A stretch of DNA of 64,000 bases, taken from assembly GCA_000320605.2 (NCBI GenBank), contig KB445805.1, positions 905,430 to 969,429 of the forward strand. Reading direction: 5' to 3'. Position 1 is the stretch's first letter. Each line of letters begins with the position of its first letter. This DNA is from Gelatoporia subvermispora B. Lineage: Eukaryota; Basidiomycota; Agaricomycetes; Polyporales; Gelatoporiaceae. Below are positions 27,249 to 39,317 of this stretch, piece after piece. Under the pieces are notes generated by a model. That model was given only the letters and a program-made list of their open reading frames with translations, was not told where the DNA came from and did not search any database. Position numbers and translations under genes: made by a program.

Positions 27249-29925
27249 TCATGTAGCTGTCGACAGAGGCTCTTTGCTTTGAGCTCCGGTCACGCCTGGT
27301 TGGTGAAAAAACACTGCGATTGCTACTGAATCATCTCCGGACGTCTCGAAGTCATCATAGACAAGGAGGCCGTTGCAGGTGTATTCGTCGTTGGCATCAC
27401 GAAGCTCGGTGTTGTCAAACGTGACAATAATGCATCCCCCGGCATTAGGTTTTTGGGGAAGGAGTAGAAGCCATACTTCCTCTCGCTGAACAGTAATCGT
27501 CTCGAAGGATATACACTGGTACGACGCAATGAGACCTTCTTCGGTGCAGACGGCATTGCACTTGTCGACGGTAATGAAGTGATCTCTGCTGTTGATCAGA
27601 CTTTGGGATGCCCATCGGAATCCCGGATCTTTGAGTTTCGGCCCTTGCCTGAATGCTACAGTGGAGTGCATGTTCTTGACCTTCAGCAAAAGTTCTGCCA
27701 TGCGACGTTCGGCGGGCAGATTGACTAGATCCTTGGCGTCTACCTGTAGTAGGGCAGCAATTGCGAGCGTCTCGTCCTCGGGCTTTCCGATGTTGCGCCA
27801 TGTCAGTCGATGCGTGATATCGTTTATACTACAATGGCATTCATCCGATGCTTCTTTGTGAGCAGGGGCGAGCATCCTGTCCAACAACTCTGAAAGATGA
27901 ACGTCGGCAGGATTGGTGGAATGACCAGGTATGTCCTTGATGTTTACATAGCCGTCCGAGAGCTTGAAATAGAGCTTGCGGGCCAGACAGGCTTCCTGCA
28001 AAGTCCAAACTCTCTGCATCCACCCAGACGTCACGATGCGTAATTTGATTTCCGTGTACGGGGTCTGAAGTGAGCACTTCTGAATTCCGGAGTCTATCAC
28101 CAGTACAGCATCCGCCTCCCTGTAGATTTCTGCCATTCTCCCTATGGCACGTTTTCTTGAGGGTTTGTCCCGAGGCACGCAGAGTGAGTCAATCCAGAAT
28201 GCCCCCGAGTCGGGAACCAAATGCCTCGCCATCATCGCCAATTCCTGTACCTGGCACGACGGCAGACCATCTTCTGTCGTACTGCCCAGGCCATCGGCCC
28301 AGACATGTGATATGGCGACATAGGGAATACCGGAGCTTTTATCACAGGAGACTATCGGCTTCCTGCCACCTGCTTTATTACCGATGAAACCTGGCTCATT
28401 TGCCTGACCTAAGTATCCCGTGTCCGAATGCGCTCCAACAGAGAGGTACATTGTGTCTTGGAGAAGATGATGCAGGGATTGGTCCTCAGATGCTTCGAGT
28501 ACGCGGATTATGGGTACGTCCCCGTCGGATATGATACGAATGACGTTTTCTGAGGTCGGCTTCCAGTACTCGCACTTGCATGCATCCATGACATGTCGGT
28601 TGAGGTAAGTGGACTCATCAATTGTATTTCTTCGGCATTTGTACGAGGTGCACTGCCTGTGACTGATATCTCCCTCGATGAGCGGCCCGCAGCGATATGC
28701 ATATGCGAGCGGAATGATGCCAGCATCGAAGAGCATATGGATGGTGAAAGGACACCATCCGTCTTCAAGCAACCGCTTCTCGTAGACTTCGGCGTATTTC
28801 CCCGAGTGCCCATGGACATGAGGGACATGAGTCGCTTTTTGAGAAGTTTGGGATGTCGAGAGACACAGCGATAGACAAAATTGGTCAGGACCTCTAGGAC
28901 AGCAGCAATCATGATGTAGATTCTTGCAACATCATCATCTTGGAGATTGGGTCCCCTAATGTCTCGATGCGGGCAATGGAGTTCGTGGCTGAACCATTCG
29001 CACGCCGTGGTCAGCTCCGCATGCGCACGCCGATACCAGCGCCGCAGTGTCTTCGAGTCCCTTTCCGCGTTATAGTGGCTCAGATAGTGAAGAATGCCAC
29101 CAAAGTTGTCGAAGGCCATCACTACTTCTCCGGACGGTGTGCGTCTGAGCAGGAAATTCTCCGGAATTCTGATCCCGGCCACAGCTTCAGTTATGCCATA
29201 CGTGAAATGGCATTGAGCTATCGAAGCGAATTCCCCATTCGTGGAATGCAGACCATGCATTTCATGCGGGCAAGGAGTAAATCCAGCGTCTCTAAGGCGC
29301 AGGTTCCAATACTCGACGAAAGTGCCTAACGGGAAGCCATCATGCTTGCCGCCGAGCCAGACCGTATCGAAGATCCCGAAATTGTCATCTGTCATTTCCG
29401 ATCGTTTCTCGGCAATTTGACTTCCGAAGTAGATGATCTGTTTTGCTACCTGTATGTAGAGCGTCAGAATTGCTGGTAGAGTGACTTTGTTTTCGATGAG
29501 TACTTACCATCTCTGCATCGTGGTCCAAATCTCCATGATCGTGAGACATAACGTATGGGGTGAATGTACTCTGCAAGAGCGTTCAATGTGATAGATCGAT
29601 TAAATAGACAAATAGGGACCTGGATAGTAGGAGCTTCTTGATCTTGGGATATATCCGATGTAAGTGCAGCCCCAGTGAAGGGTTGTAGCTGTAATTCTTC
29701 TCGTTCCGGGGAGCCCTCCGTATATTGGAGACGTATATGTCGCTTGATTTCATCGATAACTTCTTTACGTTCCTGACAATGTGCAGATGAGCTATACGTT
29801 GTATAAGATAGAAATTTATTGATGCACTTTCAGGAGCCTCTGAGAGCGGAGACCTAAGATCTTCATAACGACTTTGAGGTAGTAATACCAGCTTGTTAAG
29901 AAGATTGGAGATGCGAGTTGCCGTG
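27249..29925 (-). CDS. HET-domain (heterokaryon incompatibility) protein with an apparent frameshift
   Basis: The C-terminal 500 residues contain the HET domain: YVAISHVWADGLG, then FWIDSLCVPRDKP, RAIGRMAEIYREADAVLVID and RVWTLQEACLA. HET-domain proteins trigger a cell-death response on non-self fusion in ascomycetes; the role in basidiomycetes is mostly untested. The upstream half (TDDNFGIFDTVWLGGKHDG, FDNFGGILHYLSHYN) resembles the N-terminal region found with this HET subtype. At least two small 5' exons can be joined (about 29538-29574 and 29630-29775), and more may lie upstream near 29925. At a run of four C (28800-28803) the frame changes by one base, where MSMGTRG should continue into KYAEVYEKR. 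That is either a sequencing error or an inactivating mutation. The 5' end is uncertain. Confidence 0.8.
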
Positions 29926-30904
29926 TAAGCTCAGACAATATTGTTTGACTTACGTGGCACTATTGAGAGCACTTTGACCGACGTCCAAACAACGGTTTCT
30001 GTGTTACACGGTCAGTAGGCTCAAAGCTCGTCACGGCTATCTGCCCAGGTTGCGGGGACTCGCGTGGTAGTAGCGAAAGGGAGTATGAGAGGGTAAGAGG
30101 TTGTGAGAGCGAGAGGCGCTCCAGGAGTATTTGAGAGATGTGAAGTTGACAGAAGAATGGTTTGACTGCGCCTGGACTTGCTCGCAAGCGGCCACACGAC
30201 CCCGGTATAAGCGCCTTCCATGTTAGATCCTGGTGCGGATAAAAATGGGGTTCAGAATGGTCCGAATTAGATCCGTATGGGGACAAAGATGCCTCAGATT
30301 CCGCTCTACGTTCGATTTTTGTGCGGATAAAACCGAACTAGGGAGGGCGAAGTCGGATCCTGGGTGCGGACAAAAATGGCTGCATGGTAGCGTAGCCGGC
30401 CCGGATGTGCTGCCGGTCAGAAGCGCACGAGTCGCTCGGAACTTGAGATGCAAACTCGGGGGGGTCAAGGATGCGCTCGCAGTAACGTCATATCTCAACT
30501 TATCGTTGTATGTACGAGGCATACATTACAGACGTCCGTAGCGAAAGGGGAAGGTAGAGACATGCGAATCTGCGAAGGAATTTGGTGAATCTGCGTCGTG
30601 CACATGTCTACGCCACCGTGCGCTCTGGATGACGGATGGCTGTCATCTAGAGCGGCGACCAGCTGATAGCTATCAAAAAAAAAAAGAGAGCGGTAGATGA
30701 GCTCCCTTGGTGTTTGAGATACCGCAGTGACTGGAAAGGCTCCTCTTCCGAGTGTATGCCATGGTCGGCGTGTGGAGCAGCAGTGCTCTTTGAGGTATTC
30801 GGCGGCGTCCGGATCTCGATAGGGGCACTTTTAAGGCCTACTGCATCACCAGAACGACGATTCAGCCATTGATACAAAATGGTAGTGGGTGCGAAGAGTA
30901 TTCA
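29926..30904. other. Intergenic; 5' part of the HET gene may reach into it
   Basis: The minus strand has a candidate donor GTAAGTC near 29950, and open frames up to 30221 that could be upstream sequence of the HET gene, but no join is convincing. An open frame at about 30647-30877 minus has no recognisable content. Confidence 0.3.
30225..30382. repeat. Short direct repeat pair
   Basis: GATCCTGGTGCGGATAAAAA near 30226 and GATCCTGGGTGCGGACAAAA near 30355 lie about 130 bases apart. A related TGTGCGGATAAAA occurs between them near 30318. This could be a remnant of a small repeat element; no terminal inverted repeats were found. Confidence 0.4.
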
Positions 30905-31652
30905 CCTAGTCTGTTGCACGTCGTGAGGAGCTTGTTTACGTCGTTCCCGATGCGGTGAGTCCACGTGTACTTGTTCGGCGGAAGGTTGTCGTGTCATCCC
31001 GGTGTAATTCACCGTGTCGATTGCAAGCATGAGGTCCAGTGTGCGAACCTGAAGGATATTGTGTGCTATGCCGAGCCAGGTGGTACAAACTTGGATACTC
31101 TCTGCATTTGCTTTGATCTGAATGAAGCTCGTAAATCTGCCGCACTTCCCGACTCCGAGCATTTCTTCCTTAATTTCGTGCAATTATCTATCGAGTCAGA
31201 AATTTGAATGCGCGTCTCGGTTTAATTGAGTGGTTGGAAAAAGAGATTGCACACATTCAAGGAGCTAGTCCATTGCAATTCTGTCGAACATGTCGTACTC
31301 CTTGACTTCAACAAGTACGTACAGCAGCTGTTGAGCTTCCTTGACAAGCGGCTGAGCTTCCTTCCTGTTTCTCTTCATTGCCTGTACAGCCGAAGAGATC
31401 TTATCGATGTCGACATACATCCAGGAGATAGCAAAACGTCCACAAACCTTGCAACATTCGATCAATCCCAACGCCAGTCCGGTCGCGGTCTGAAGAGGAG
31501 TGATCAACCTAGCATTGACTATTGCACTTGTACCCTGAACAGTAGCTCCTAGACCGTAGGAAATGACTGCGACGGTTATCTTGGAAGGAGGAGAGCGCTT
31601 GGCGACCCTTCCGACCTTCTGTGAGACCTTCTTGAATGTTCTCCGAGGCATT
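30905..31652 (-). pseudogene. Small helical protein resembling the N-terminal adaptor domain of fungal NLR/MLKL-like proteins, probably decayed
   Basis: The first part (MPRRTFKKVSQKVGRVAKRS, then LITPLQTATGLALGLIECCK and EAQPLVKEAQQLLYVLVEV) and a second part (IKEEMLGVGKCGRFTSFIQI, then ESIQVCTTWLGIAHNIL) together look like the helix-bundle module. That module, often called the MLKL adaptor domain, sits in front of NB-ARC or TPR regions in basidiomycete NLR-like proteins. Between the parts the frame stops right after RIAMD (31265), and no clean GT-AG intron restores it, so the gene is likely broken. An alternative is an intron starting at GTACGT near 31317. No NB-ARC, kinase or TPR region follows. 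Assignment rests on pattern only. Confidence 0.35.
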
Positions 31653-31843
31653 CGTGCTACCAGCAGTGTGAAATGCGACAAGGGGCTTGCGGTCGAGCAA
31701 GAGCTCCTCTACTGAAGTAGCGCGTCGGGGAAGGGAGTCTAGGAACCCAGATACACATTCGGGGACAGCGGTACGGCATGAGATGCTTAACTTTCAGCGT
31801 GTACCTATGTACATGTGATGTGTATGAAGAGACAATGCATCCA

Positions 31844-34025
31844 CTACTCAGACTGCGAGAGCCGTCGTATCGCAATGTCGAGGACATCGAGAACCGCGGT
31901 GTGCGAAAGTGGGTTAGTACGCTTGTATTCTAAGTGGTCGCTGAGTTGTCCAATCAATTCCCGGATCGCGTCGCTGAAAAAGGGCGGGTAATCGACGACG
32001 ACTTTCCATGGCCGGTCGTTCGACCTTTGTGCGAGTATGCCATCTGGGGCGCGTTGACCATAATAGTGTTTGAACTCCATCTTCAAGCTTTGCATCCAGG
32101 TCTCCTCTTCAGCAGACAAGTTTTGACGGCTCGTCACGATTACTCGTCTGATCAGGCTGTATAGAAGGACCCAGATAAACGATTCGATGTCGTGATGCGT
32201 CTGATGCTCGACTGGGACATATTGAACCGGACGTCCGGTAGATCTGAGGCTATCGTCCAGCGATGCCAACAATTCGGCGGCCATGAACTGCAATGTTCCC
32301 TGCATACGTGACGATCGGCCATGTACATACATCGCACCACAAGGAGAGCACTCACTGTTACAGGCGCACCTCGGTTAGCCACGCTCGTGGTCCAGTGGAG
32401 ATGCTTGACTTGGACGTCGTTAAGCACCCGACCTGTAGGCAGCCGTATGGGCGCCAACGTCCTGTACTCAATCGTCGGGCCGGTATAAATGGCGAGTTCG
32501 AGATCTATGAGAAATCCTTCGGCGCCTTCACGAAGCTCATCATCGCAGGAAAGCAGGATATTATCGACGCCGATATCCCTGTGCAGAATGGATTGGCTGC
32601 ACAAGAACTCGTGTCCTGTTTCCGCATTCTCAGTTGTATCTGTAAGGGCATCGAGGGAGACTGACCTCGCAACGCCGCACGCATGCCCCTGATCAGTTCC
32701 AATTCAGAGCAAGCCTCAAAAAGCGAACGACCTGGAGGGTATAAAAGTCGATACAAGGTCCTGTTCTTCGAAGGGCTCGGATCCAAATTGCCGCGAAGGA
32801 GATTCGTACTGATAGGAGACGCCGTCCCAGGGAACAATACATTGAACCCATCACAACATGCAACCCCGGGGTGTTTACCCTCGATCAGCCTGTGAGCTTC
32901 CGGTGCAGATGCGCGTGCACCACCATACCAAACGTTCTTCAAGACCTTGAGATCGAGCGTATCCTTCTTGCGCACCCGCCAGACAAGAGTACCGCGGTCA
33001 AAGAGAGACAGAGAGACCCAGATCGGGGTGCCGATCGTTACCCAGCGCTCGCTATCGTTAATGCCCATTATGCCGCCCAGAGAGACCTCGTACATCGGTA
33101 CATCATGCACATCTTCGTCAACGGGAAGATGGTTCGCATGCAATTTGGCCAACCACTCGTGGCGCTGGACGCCGGAAAGAGTGGCCACAGTAGGATCTTC
33201 ACCAAGCTGCTCCGGGGTCATATTGGTAGTGATGCAGCGGACGACACGCATGAATGTCTCAAAGTTATTCCACATGTGATAGCTGGGGGAGAAGCGCGCG
33301 CCAGCGCGATCGTAGATCCCGACGCAGAATTTGCTTCCATGGATCAGTAGGCCCACAGAAAACAGCTGGAATGGTCGGCCTGATATATGGCCACGCGCGC
33401 ACTCCCCAGCCTGCATGAACATCATCGGATCGGCCCCACGTTCCGGCTCAGGGTGACCTAACGCCGAGGATTTGAGTATGCACCAACTGTGCCTATCTCG
33501 CCAATGGTTCCCAGGATTATCGAACAGATCCGTCAGAACAGTTGTATAGTCGATTTTGTCCCATAGATCAGTCTGCCACGAATCGGAGGGCTCGATGCTC
33601 AGTTGTATGTTGCTGTTCTGACTAAAACGGATCCTCGCCGTCCTCCCATATCTGTCAGGGAGAAGCTCAATGAAGGAGAAGACGCGGCTCTGGAATGCAC
33701 AGATTAAGAGCAAATTTTCGCATAAGGATGGGGAATTCGGACAGACCAAGTGCGGGTGCATTTCCGACTCACTGCTATCATGCCTAGTTGCGATATTCTG
33801 CAACTGCGTTCTTGCCCATTTAAGATCATCGTCCCGTTCAAAAAGCTCAATAGCTGTCATGACAAAGTCTTCGTCAACAGCATCAACGCCAAGATGGACG
33901 AAGACAGATGATACATCCCAATTGGTATTTTTAGTCAATTCGACATGGAATGCAGCGTGATCTGCGTCTGGGGATCCAACATAGGCGCAGTTCTGGACCA
34001 GGTTCAATATGTCTTCTTTTTTCAT
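31844..34025 (-). CDS. FunK1 fungal-type protein kinase (copy E, divergent)
   Basis: About 690 residues, same exon plan as the other copies but clearly more diverged. N-terminus MKKEDILNLVQNCAYVGSP instead of the MS..ISPRK start. Then WDVSSVFVHLGVDAVDEDF, GRPFQLFSVGLLIHGSKF, LDLKVLKNVW, SILHRDIGVDNILLS, LIDLELAIY and GTLQFMAAELLASL, ending AIRRLSQSE. Catalytic Asp, Asn and metal Asp are intact. I start at the Met at 34025; the frame is open upstream to 34094 but without Met. The upstream region is shared head to head with copy G (about 805 bp), yet the common promoter module points only towards G. This fits a member of a separate subfamily with its own regulation. Confidence 0.88.
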
Positions 34026-34244
34026 GTCGGTAGTGAATGTGTCGTATGTGAAAGATGCCGGGCGAGCGTATTGACGAGCAGAGAGCCGAGCCACGATCGG
34101 TCAACCCGTGGAGGACGAAGGGAAAATACAGCCAACCTTCGCTTCGGCGGAGTTGGGCAAGCTGTAGCCGCGCGCCAGTAACAGGCGCCCTCGCCGAGTC
34201 GCCTGCAGCGTGTTGTACTATTCATCTAATCCTATAGCCTCCGG

Positions 34245-34830
34245 TTGTCAGGACCCGCACCCAAGAGGCTCCGCTTATTCGTATCAGCTCGTATACAATA
34301 CGATGAATGCCTCAGTGGCCGCCGCGATGGGGCTTCTCGCCGGTCCGACGCCGGGAAGTGGCTCGGCGAATCTGAACCGTGGAACGTTAGTCACGTGATG
34401 TAGGCGTTGAAGGTGAAGAGTTGCGATGCTTACCGCTTTCGTCAGTTCGCTTTCGCTGGTTGCGTCTCAGCCACAGTCTACAACTATCCGATCGCAGTTG
34501 CTGTGGTTACGGTTCTCGTCGGGTCCTCGCAAGTGTCCCCAAAGGGTCAGACGGATCATTGTTTGCAAGTGGCTGTTGGTCTTTACTAAATGTCCGCTCG
34601 CTGATGGATATTGATGACAGCAGGCCACCTTGTCGTGCGAACGAATCCCTCCCTGGCTGCGGCACATTAACTATCAATTTATGAACACATCTCGGTCGCT
34701 ATAGCTTCTTTTCCGCAGTCTTTTGTACTCTGGAGAAACTCCGGGGACTGGAAGTTACAGAAGGTGCTCAGCCCACATTATAAAGTACGCATCATCCGCC
34801 CTTGAGCCAGCCATTCCGCTGACCGCCACC
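34245..34830 (+). promoter_or_regulatory. FunK1 promoter module upstream of copy G
   Basis: Contains TCACGTGA at 34391-34398, about 440 bp before the start codon. Next come the block GCTTTCGTCAGTTCGCTTTC with TCTCAGCCACA, a block with CTCGCTGATGG, GAGAAACTCCGG near 34730, and a TATAAAG box at 34779-34785. The order and spacing match the modules before copies C, D and H. Confidence 0.7.
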
Positions 34831-37049
34831 ATGTCCAACACAGTAATCTCCCCCAGGAAGCCCTCTGGTTCTTCGCACTTTTCTCCTATGTCTGCCGCTC
34901 CTAAGGATCCGGATCTGGGCTATGCTGCTCATACCAAGTCCAGCCGCGGTGCCATTGAAGTCGAGCTGTCAGGAAATATTGAATGGGACGATCCTTCGGT
35001 CTTCGCACATCTTGGTGTCCACGATGTAGATGCAGACTTTGTCAATGCGGCCAGAATGCTATTTGCTCAGGATACAAAGCTCCAATCGGCAAAGTTAGAG
35101 TTGATTCGCATCGCGGCAGATTCAAGCAAGCAGGAGACGGCGATGTACCCGCACTTGGTGGGTCATTATCTTACATGCGAAGGCGATTTTAACACGTATT
35201 TTCTCAGGGCCTCATTTTTGCATTCATTGAGCTTCTTCAGGACAAATATGGGAACTCCGCCAGAGTCCGTTTCAGCCAGTCAAGCAACATGCGACTCATA
35301 ATCGAGACCTCCGATTCTTGGGACTATCCGTCGAACAAACCTGATTTCTCGACCATCCTCGCAGAGCTCTTCGAAAGCCCGACAAACCGCTGGCGCGACA
35401 GACGTGGTTGGTGCGAAGTCAAAGCTCATGCTTCCGACCGCCCAAAGTCGGATAGAGGTACAAGACCAAAGGAGATAGTCGTACAGACTGCGGATTACGC
35501 TCGTCTACACATGTCTGGCCGCCCTTTCCAGCTCTTCTCTGTGGGATTACTCATCTATGGGGATGAGTTCTGTGTCGGGATCTATGACCGTGCCGGCGTG
35601 CGTTATTCGCCTAGCCACAACATCTGGAAAGACTTCGATATCTTCATTCGCGTCGTCCGCTCCATCACAACGGATATGACCCCGGAGGAGCTTGGTGAGG
35701 ATCCCACCGTAGTTACTCTAACCGACGCATCGCGCGACATGTGGTTTGCCAGACTGGATGCAAATCGTCTGCCCGTCGAGGAACGAGACGAGCCCGTATA
35801 CGAGGTATCTCTAGGCGGTACCACTGATGATACCGACGACGGGCTCTGGGTGACGATCGGCACTCCGATCTGGATCTCTCTCTCTCTTTTTGGCCGTGGT
35901 ACTCTTGTCTGGCGGGTCCGCAACAAGGCTACGCTTGACCTCAGAGTGATGAAGAATGCCTGGCACAGTGGTGCGCGTACGTCCGAGTCGGAGATATATC
36001 AGTTGATCGAGGGCCAACACCCTGGCGTTGCACGCTTCGATGTTGGAGCTGACGTGAAGTTTCCCGGGACGGAGCTCATTATCAGCACAAGTTCTCTTCG
36101 TAGCAGCGGGCGTGCCAACTCTGCGAAACATGCAATCCTGCATCGCGTATTTATATACCCTATCGGTCGCTCGCTGTACAGGGCTCGCTCTGAACTTGAA
36201 CTGGTCAAGGGGATGCGCGCAGCGTTGCGAGGTCAGCCTTGCTTCATTCTATTGTGAACGTAGCTGACGGTCTAGAAATAGGGCATGAGTTCCTGTGCAA
36301 TCAATACATTTTGCATCGAGATATCAGTGTCGGTAACATCATGCTTTCCTCCGAAGATGATCCCCCGGAAGGTGCCGAAGGATTCCTCATGGATCTCGAA
36401 CTCGCCCGATGTAGCGGCCCGAGGGTTGAATACACGGTGATAGCACCCGTACGGACGCCTACTGGCCAGATTCTGAATGACGTCCAAGTCAGACATTCTC
36501 GCTGGGATACGCACCTGACGAAACGAGGTGCGCCGATGACGGTGAGCGCTGTCCTTGCAGTTAGGTTATCATATTTGTTTATCGTTTGAGTCTCAGGGTA
36601 CATTGCAGTTTATGGCCGTTGTTCTGTTAGAGTCGCTTGAAGAACGTGTGTGGAATGAACAGAACGCCGTCGGGCCACCTATGGAGCATAAGGTGCACCA
36701 TGACATCGAGTCATTTATATGGGTTCTCATTTACAGCCTGATGAGACGTATCATCGTTGTGGAGGCTTCGAAGGTGAATGATGCGGATAAGCACCTGGTG
36801 GGCCAGTTGACAACGTTGAAGACTCGCTTCATACGATATTTTGGCCGATCCACTCCAAGCGGCATCCTCGGGCAAAGGGGAGGCGCCAAGCCGTGGAACT
36901 TCGTGCAATATCACCCCGAATTTTTTAGCGAACCTATCCGGGATCTGATCGACAATCTCGATCGTCAGTTCAGAGTCAGAAAAGAGGAACCATTCACACA
37001 TGCTGCGGTCCTCGGTGCTCTTGATGCTGCTATCAGACGACTCTCGTAG
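34831..37049 (+). CDS. FunK1 fungal-type protein kinase (copy G)
   Basis: Four exons, about 690 residues. MSNTVISPRKPSG, WDDPSVFAHLGVHDVDADF and ETAMYPHL end exon 1. Exon 2 (to about 36231) holds SDSWDYPSNKPDFST, GRPFQLFSVGLLIYGDEF, LDLRVMKNAW and the alpha-C Glu in SESEIYQLIEG. Exon 3 has ILHRDISVGNIMLS and LMDLELARC. Exon 4 starts at GTLQFMAVVLLESL (about 36597) and ends AIRRLS. The intron before exon 3 closes AAATAG and gives the reading R-G-HEFLC. All catalytic residues are present. It is the closest relative and apparent parent of the dead copy F just downstream, with which it shares VPVEERDEP-type and VWNEQ/VWNQQ features. Confidence 0.92.
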
Positions 37050-37894
37050 TACTACGATGTAACACTGCATTTGATCCCTACATCGATGTAGTCTGAAATT
37101 TATATGTGCCCTTCTCTAGCATTCTGGTCTCTTGAGGATCCAGCGTTCATTACGATGGGACAAAACAGGGCACCAGAAAAGAACTTGCCTCTGTGCAGGG
37201 TCCCTGCTTCGCCGGACCACGACTAGATTCCCACTACGACTAAGTTGTAGTGGGCCCTACCGTGCTTACGCAGCGTTATGCGAGGTAAATTCAACCGCGC
37301 GTTCTAAGCCGCGTGATGTGAACGCTGAATACGGACCACCGCTGTCCGCTTTCGTAGATTCGCTGTCGCTGGCTGCCAGGGGCACAACGGAGAGGACTTT
37401 CTGACCTCCTGTTTTTAGAGCCCGCATCCAAGAAGTCCCGCCGATTTGTATCAGCTCATACAAGGCGGTGAATGCCTCGCTGCGCTGGGGCTTCTCGCCG
37501 AGGAGATCTGAAATGTGAGACAGTAGTCACGTGACAGGGCGTTGAAAGCGAAGAGTTGCGATGCTTGAAGCTTGAAGCTTGAAGCTTAACGCTTCGGCGC
37601 TTTCGTTGGTTCGCTGGTTCCTGCTCAGCCACAGTCTACAAGTATCCAACCGCAGCTGCTGTGGTTACCGTTCTCGGCAAGTCCTCGTAAGTGTCCCCGA
37701 GGCTCAGATGGATCATTGATTGCAAGTGGCCGTTGGTCCTCACTAAACGTGAGCTCGCTGATGGGATACTGACAACAGCAGGCCACCTTATACGGACGAA
37801 ACTCTCCCTGGCCACGGCACATCAACCATCAGTCGACGAACGCATCTCTTCCTCTGTAGCTTCTTTTCCGCAGTCTTCTATTTTTGGGGAAACC
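37050..37894. promoter_or_regulatory. Duplicated promoter region before dead FunK1 copy F, plus a promoter scrap
   Basis: From about 37415 the sequence follows the region upstream of copy G (GTATCAGCTCATAC, then GAATGCCTC, TCACGTGA at 37527-37534, the CTCAGCCACAG block and a CTCGCTGATGG block) down to a TTTGGGGAAACCCC at about 37885. Just before it, near 37305-37390, lies a second, shorter copy of the module start (CGTGATGTGAACG, then GTCCGCTTTCG). A seven-base tandem repeat interrupts the block at 37564-37587. Confidence 0.6.
37564..37587. repeat. Short tandem repeat of CTTGAAG units
   Basis: A little over three head-to-tail copies of the unit CTTGAAG inside the copy F promoter. The copy G promoter has one CTTACCG-type sequence at the same place, so the expansion is specific to this copy. 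Confidence 0.8.
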
Positions 37895-39317
37895 CCAGCT
37901 TAGAATGACTTTGACATCTTCATTCGCGTCGTCCGCTGCATCACAACAGCTATGCCTCTGGAGCTTGCTTGATGAGGATCACACCGTGGCTACTCTGACC
38001 GACCTATCGCGCGATATATGGTTTGCCAGGTTGGAGGCAAATCATCTTCCCGTCGAGGAACGAGACGAGCCTGTATACGAGGTATCTCTGGGCGGTACCA
38101 CTGGTAATACTGACAACGGGCGCTGGATAACAGTTGGTACTCCGATCTGGATTTCTCTCTCGCTCTTCGGCCGCGGTTCCTTGGTATGGCGGGCGCGCAA
38201 CAAGGCCACACTCGATCTCAGAGTGATGAAGATTGCTTGGCGCAGTGGTGCACGTACCCCCGAGTCGGAGATATACCATTTGACCGAGGGCGGACACCCT
38301 GCCGTCGCACGCTTCGATGATGGAGCTAATGTGAAGCTTCCTGGGACGAAGCCCACCGTCAGTACGAGTTCACTTCGTAACAGCGGGCATGGTATGTCTG
38401 AGAAGCATACGATCCCGCATCGCGTGTTACTATACCCTGTAGACCGCTCTCTGTTCAGGGCTCGCTCTGAACTTGAACTGGTCAAGGGATTGCGCGCGGC
38501 GTTGCAAGGTCAGTCTGGCGTAGCTCCGTTGTGAACGTAGCTGATAGTGCGAAAATAGCCCACGAGTTCCTGTGCAATCAATCCATCTTGCATCGAGATA
38601 TCAGTGTCACCACCATCATGCTTCCCTCCGGAGATGATCCCCTGGGTGGAGCCGAAGGATTTCTCGTACATCTCGAACACGCCCGTTGTGTCAGCCCGAG
38701 GATTGAATACACGATGTTGGCACCCGTCCGGATGCTTACTGATTATATTGTGAAAGATGACCTATCCAGGCATTCCCGGCGGGATATGCACCTGACGAAA
38801 CAAGGTGGGCCCGTGACGGTGAGCACTGTCCTTGCGGCCAGGTTATCATGTTTTCTTATCGTTTGACTTTCAGGGTACGTTGCAGTTCATGGCCGTCGAT
38901 CTGTTAGACTCGCTCGAAGAAATTGTGTGGAATCAACAGGGCGTCGTTGGGCCACCTATGGAACATAAGGTGCACCACGACATCGAGTCATTTATCTGGG
39001 TTCTCATTTACAGCCTGATGAGACGTATCATCGTTGTGGAGGCTCCGAAGGTGAATGACACGGATAAGCCTTTGGTGGACGATTTGAAGACTCGGTTCCT
39101 ACGATATTTTGGCTGCTCCACCCCAAGCAGCATTCTCGAGCAAAGGGGAATCATCAAGCCATGGAACTTCGTAAAATATCACCCCCACTTTTTTAGCGAA
39201 CCAATCCAGGATCTGATTAACACTCTCAAGCGTCAGTTCGGATTTCAACATGAGGAACCATTTACACATGCTGCTGTGCTCGGCGCTCTTGACGTTGCTA
39301 CTAGACGGCTTTCGTAG
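37895..39317 (+). pseudogene. FunK1 pseudogene (copy F): promoter fused to a truncated, catalytically dead kinase
   Basis: Directly after the promoter block ending GGGAAACCCC, the sequence jumps to the middle of exon 2 (DFDIFIRVVRCITT). The start codon, exon 1 and about the first half of exon 2 are missing. A frameshift and stop follow after AMPLELA, then DEDHTVATLTDLSRD continues in another frame. The catalytic loop reads HRDISVTTIM, so the essential Asn is gone. The metal-binding motif MDLELA has become VHLEHA, losing the Asp. The last exon (GTLQFMAVDLLDSL to RRLS) is still open and close to copy G. A tandem copy of G with an internal deletion explains the structure. Confidence 0.87.
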
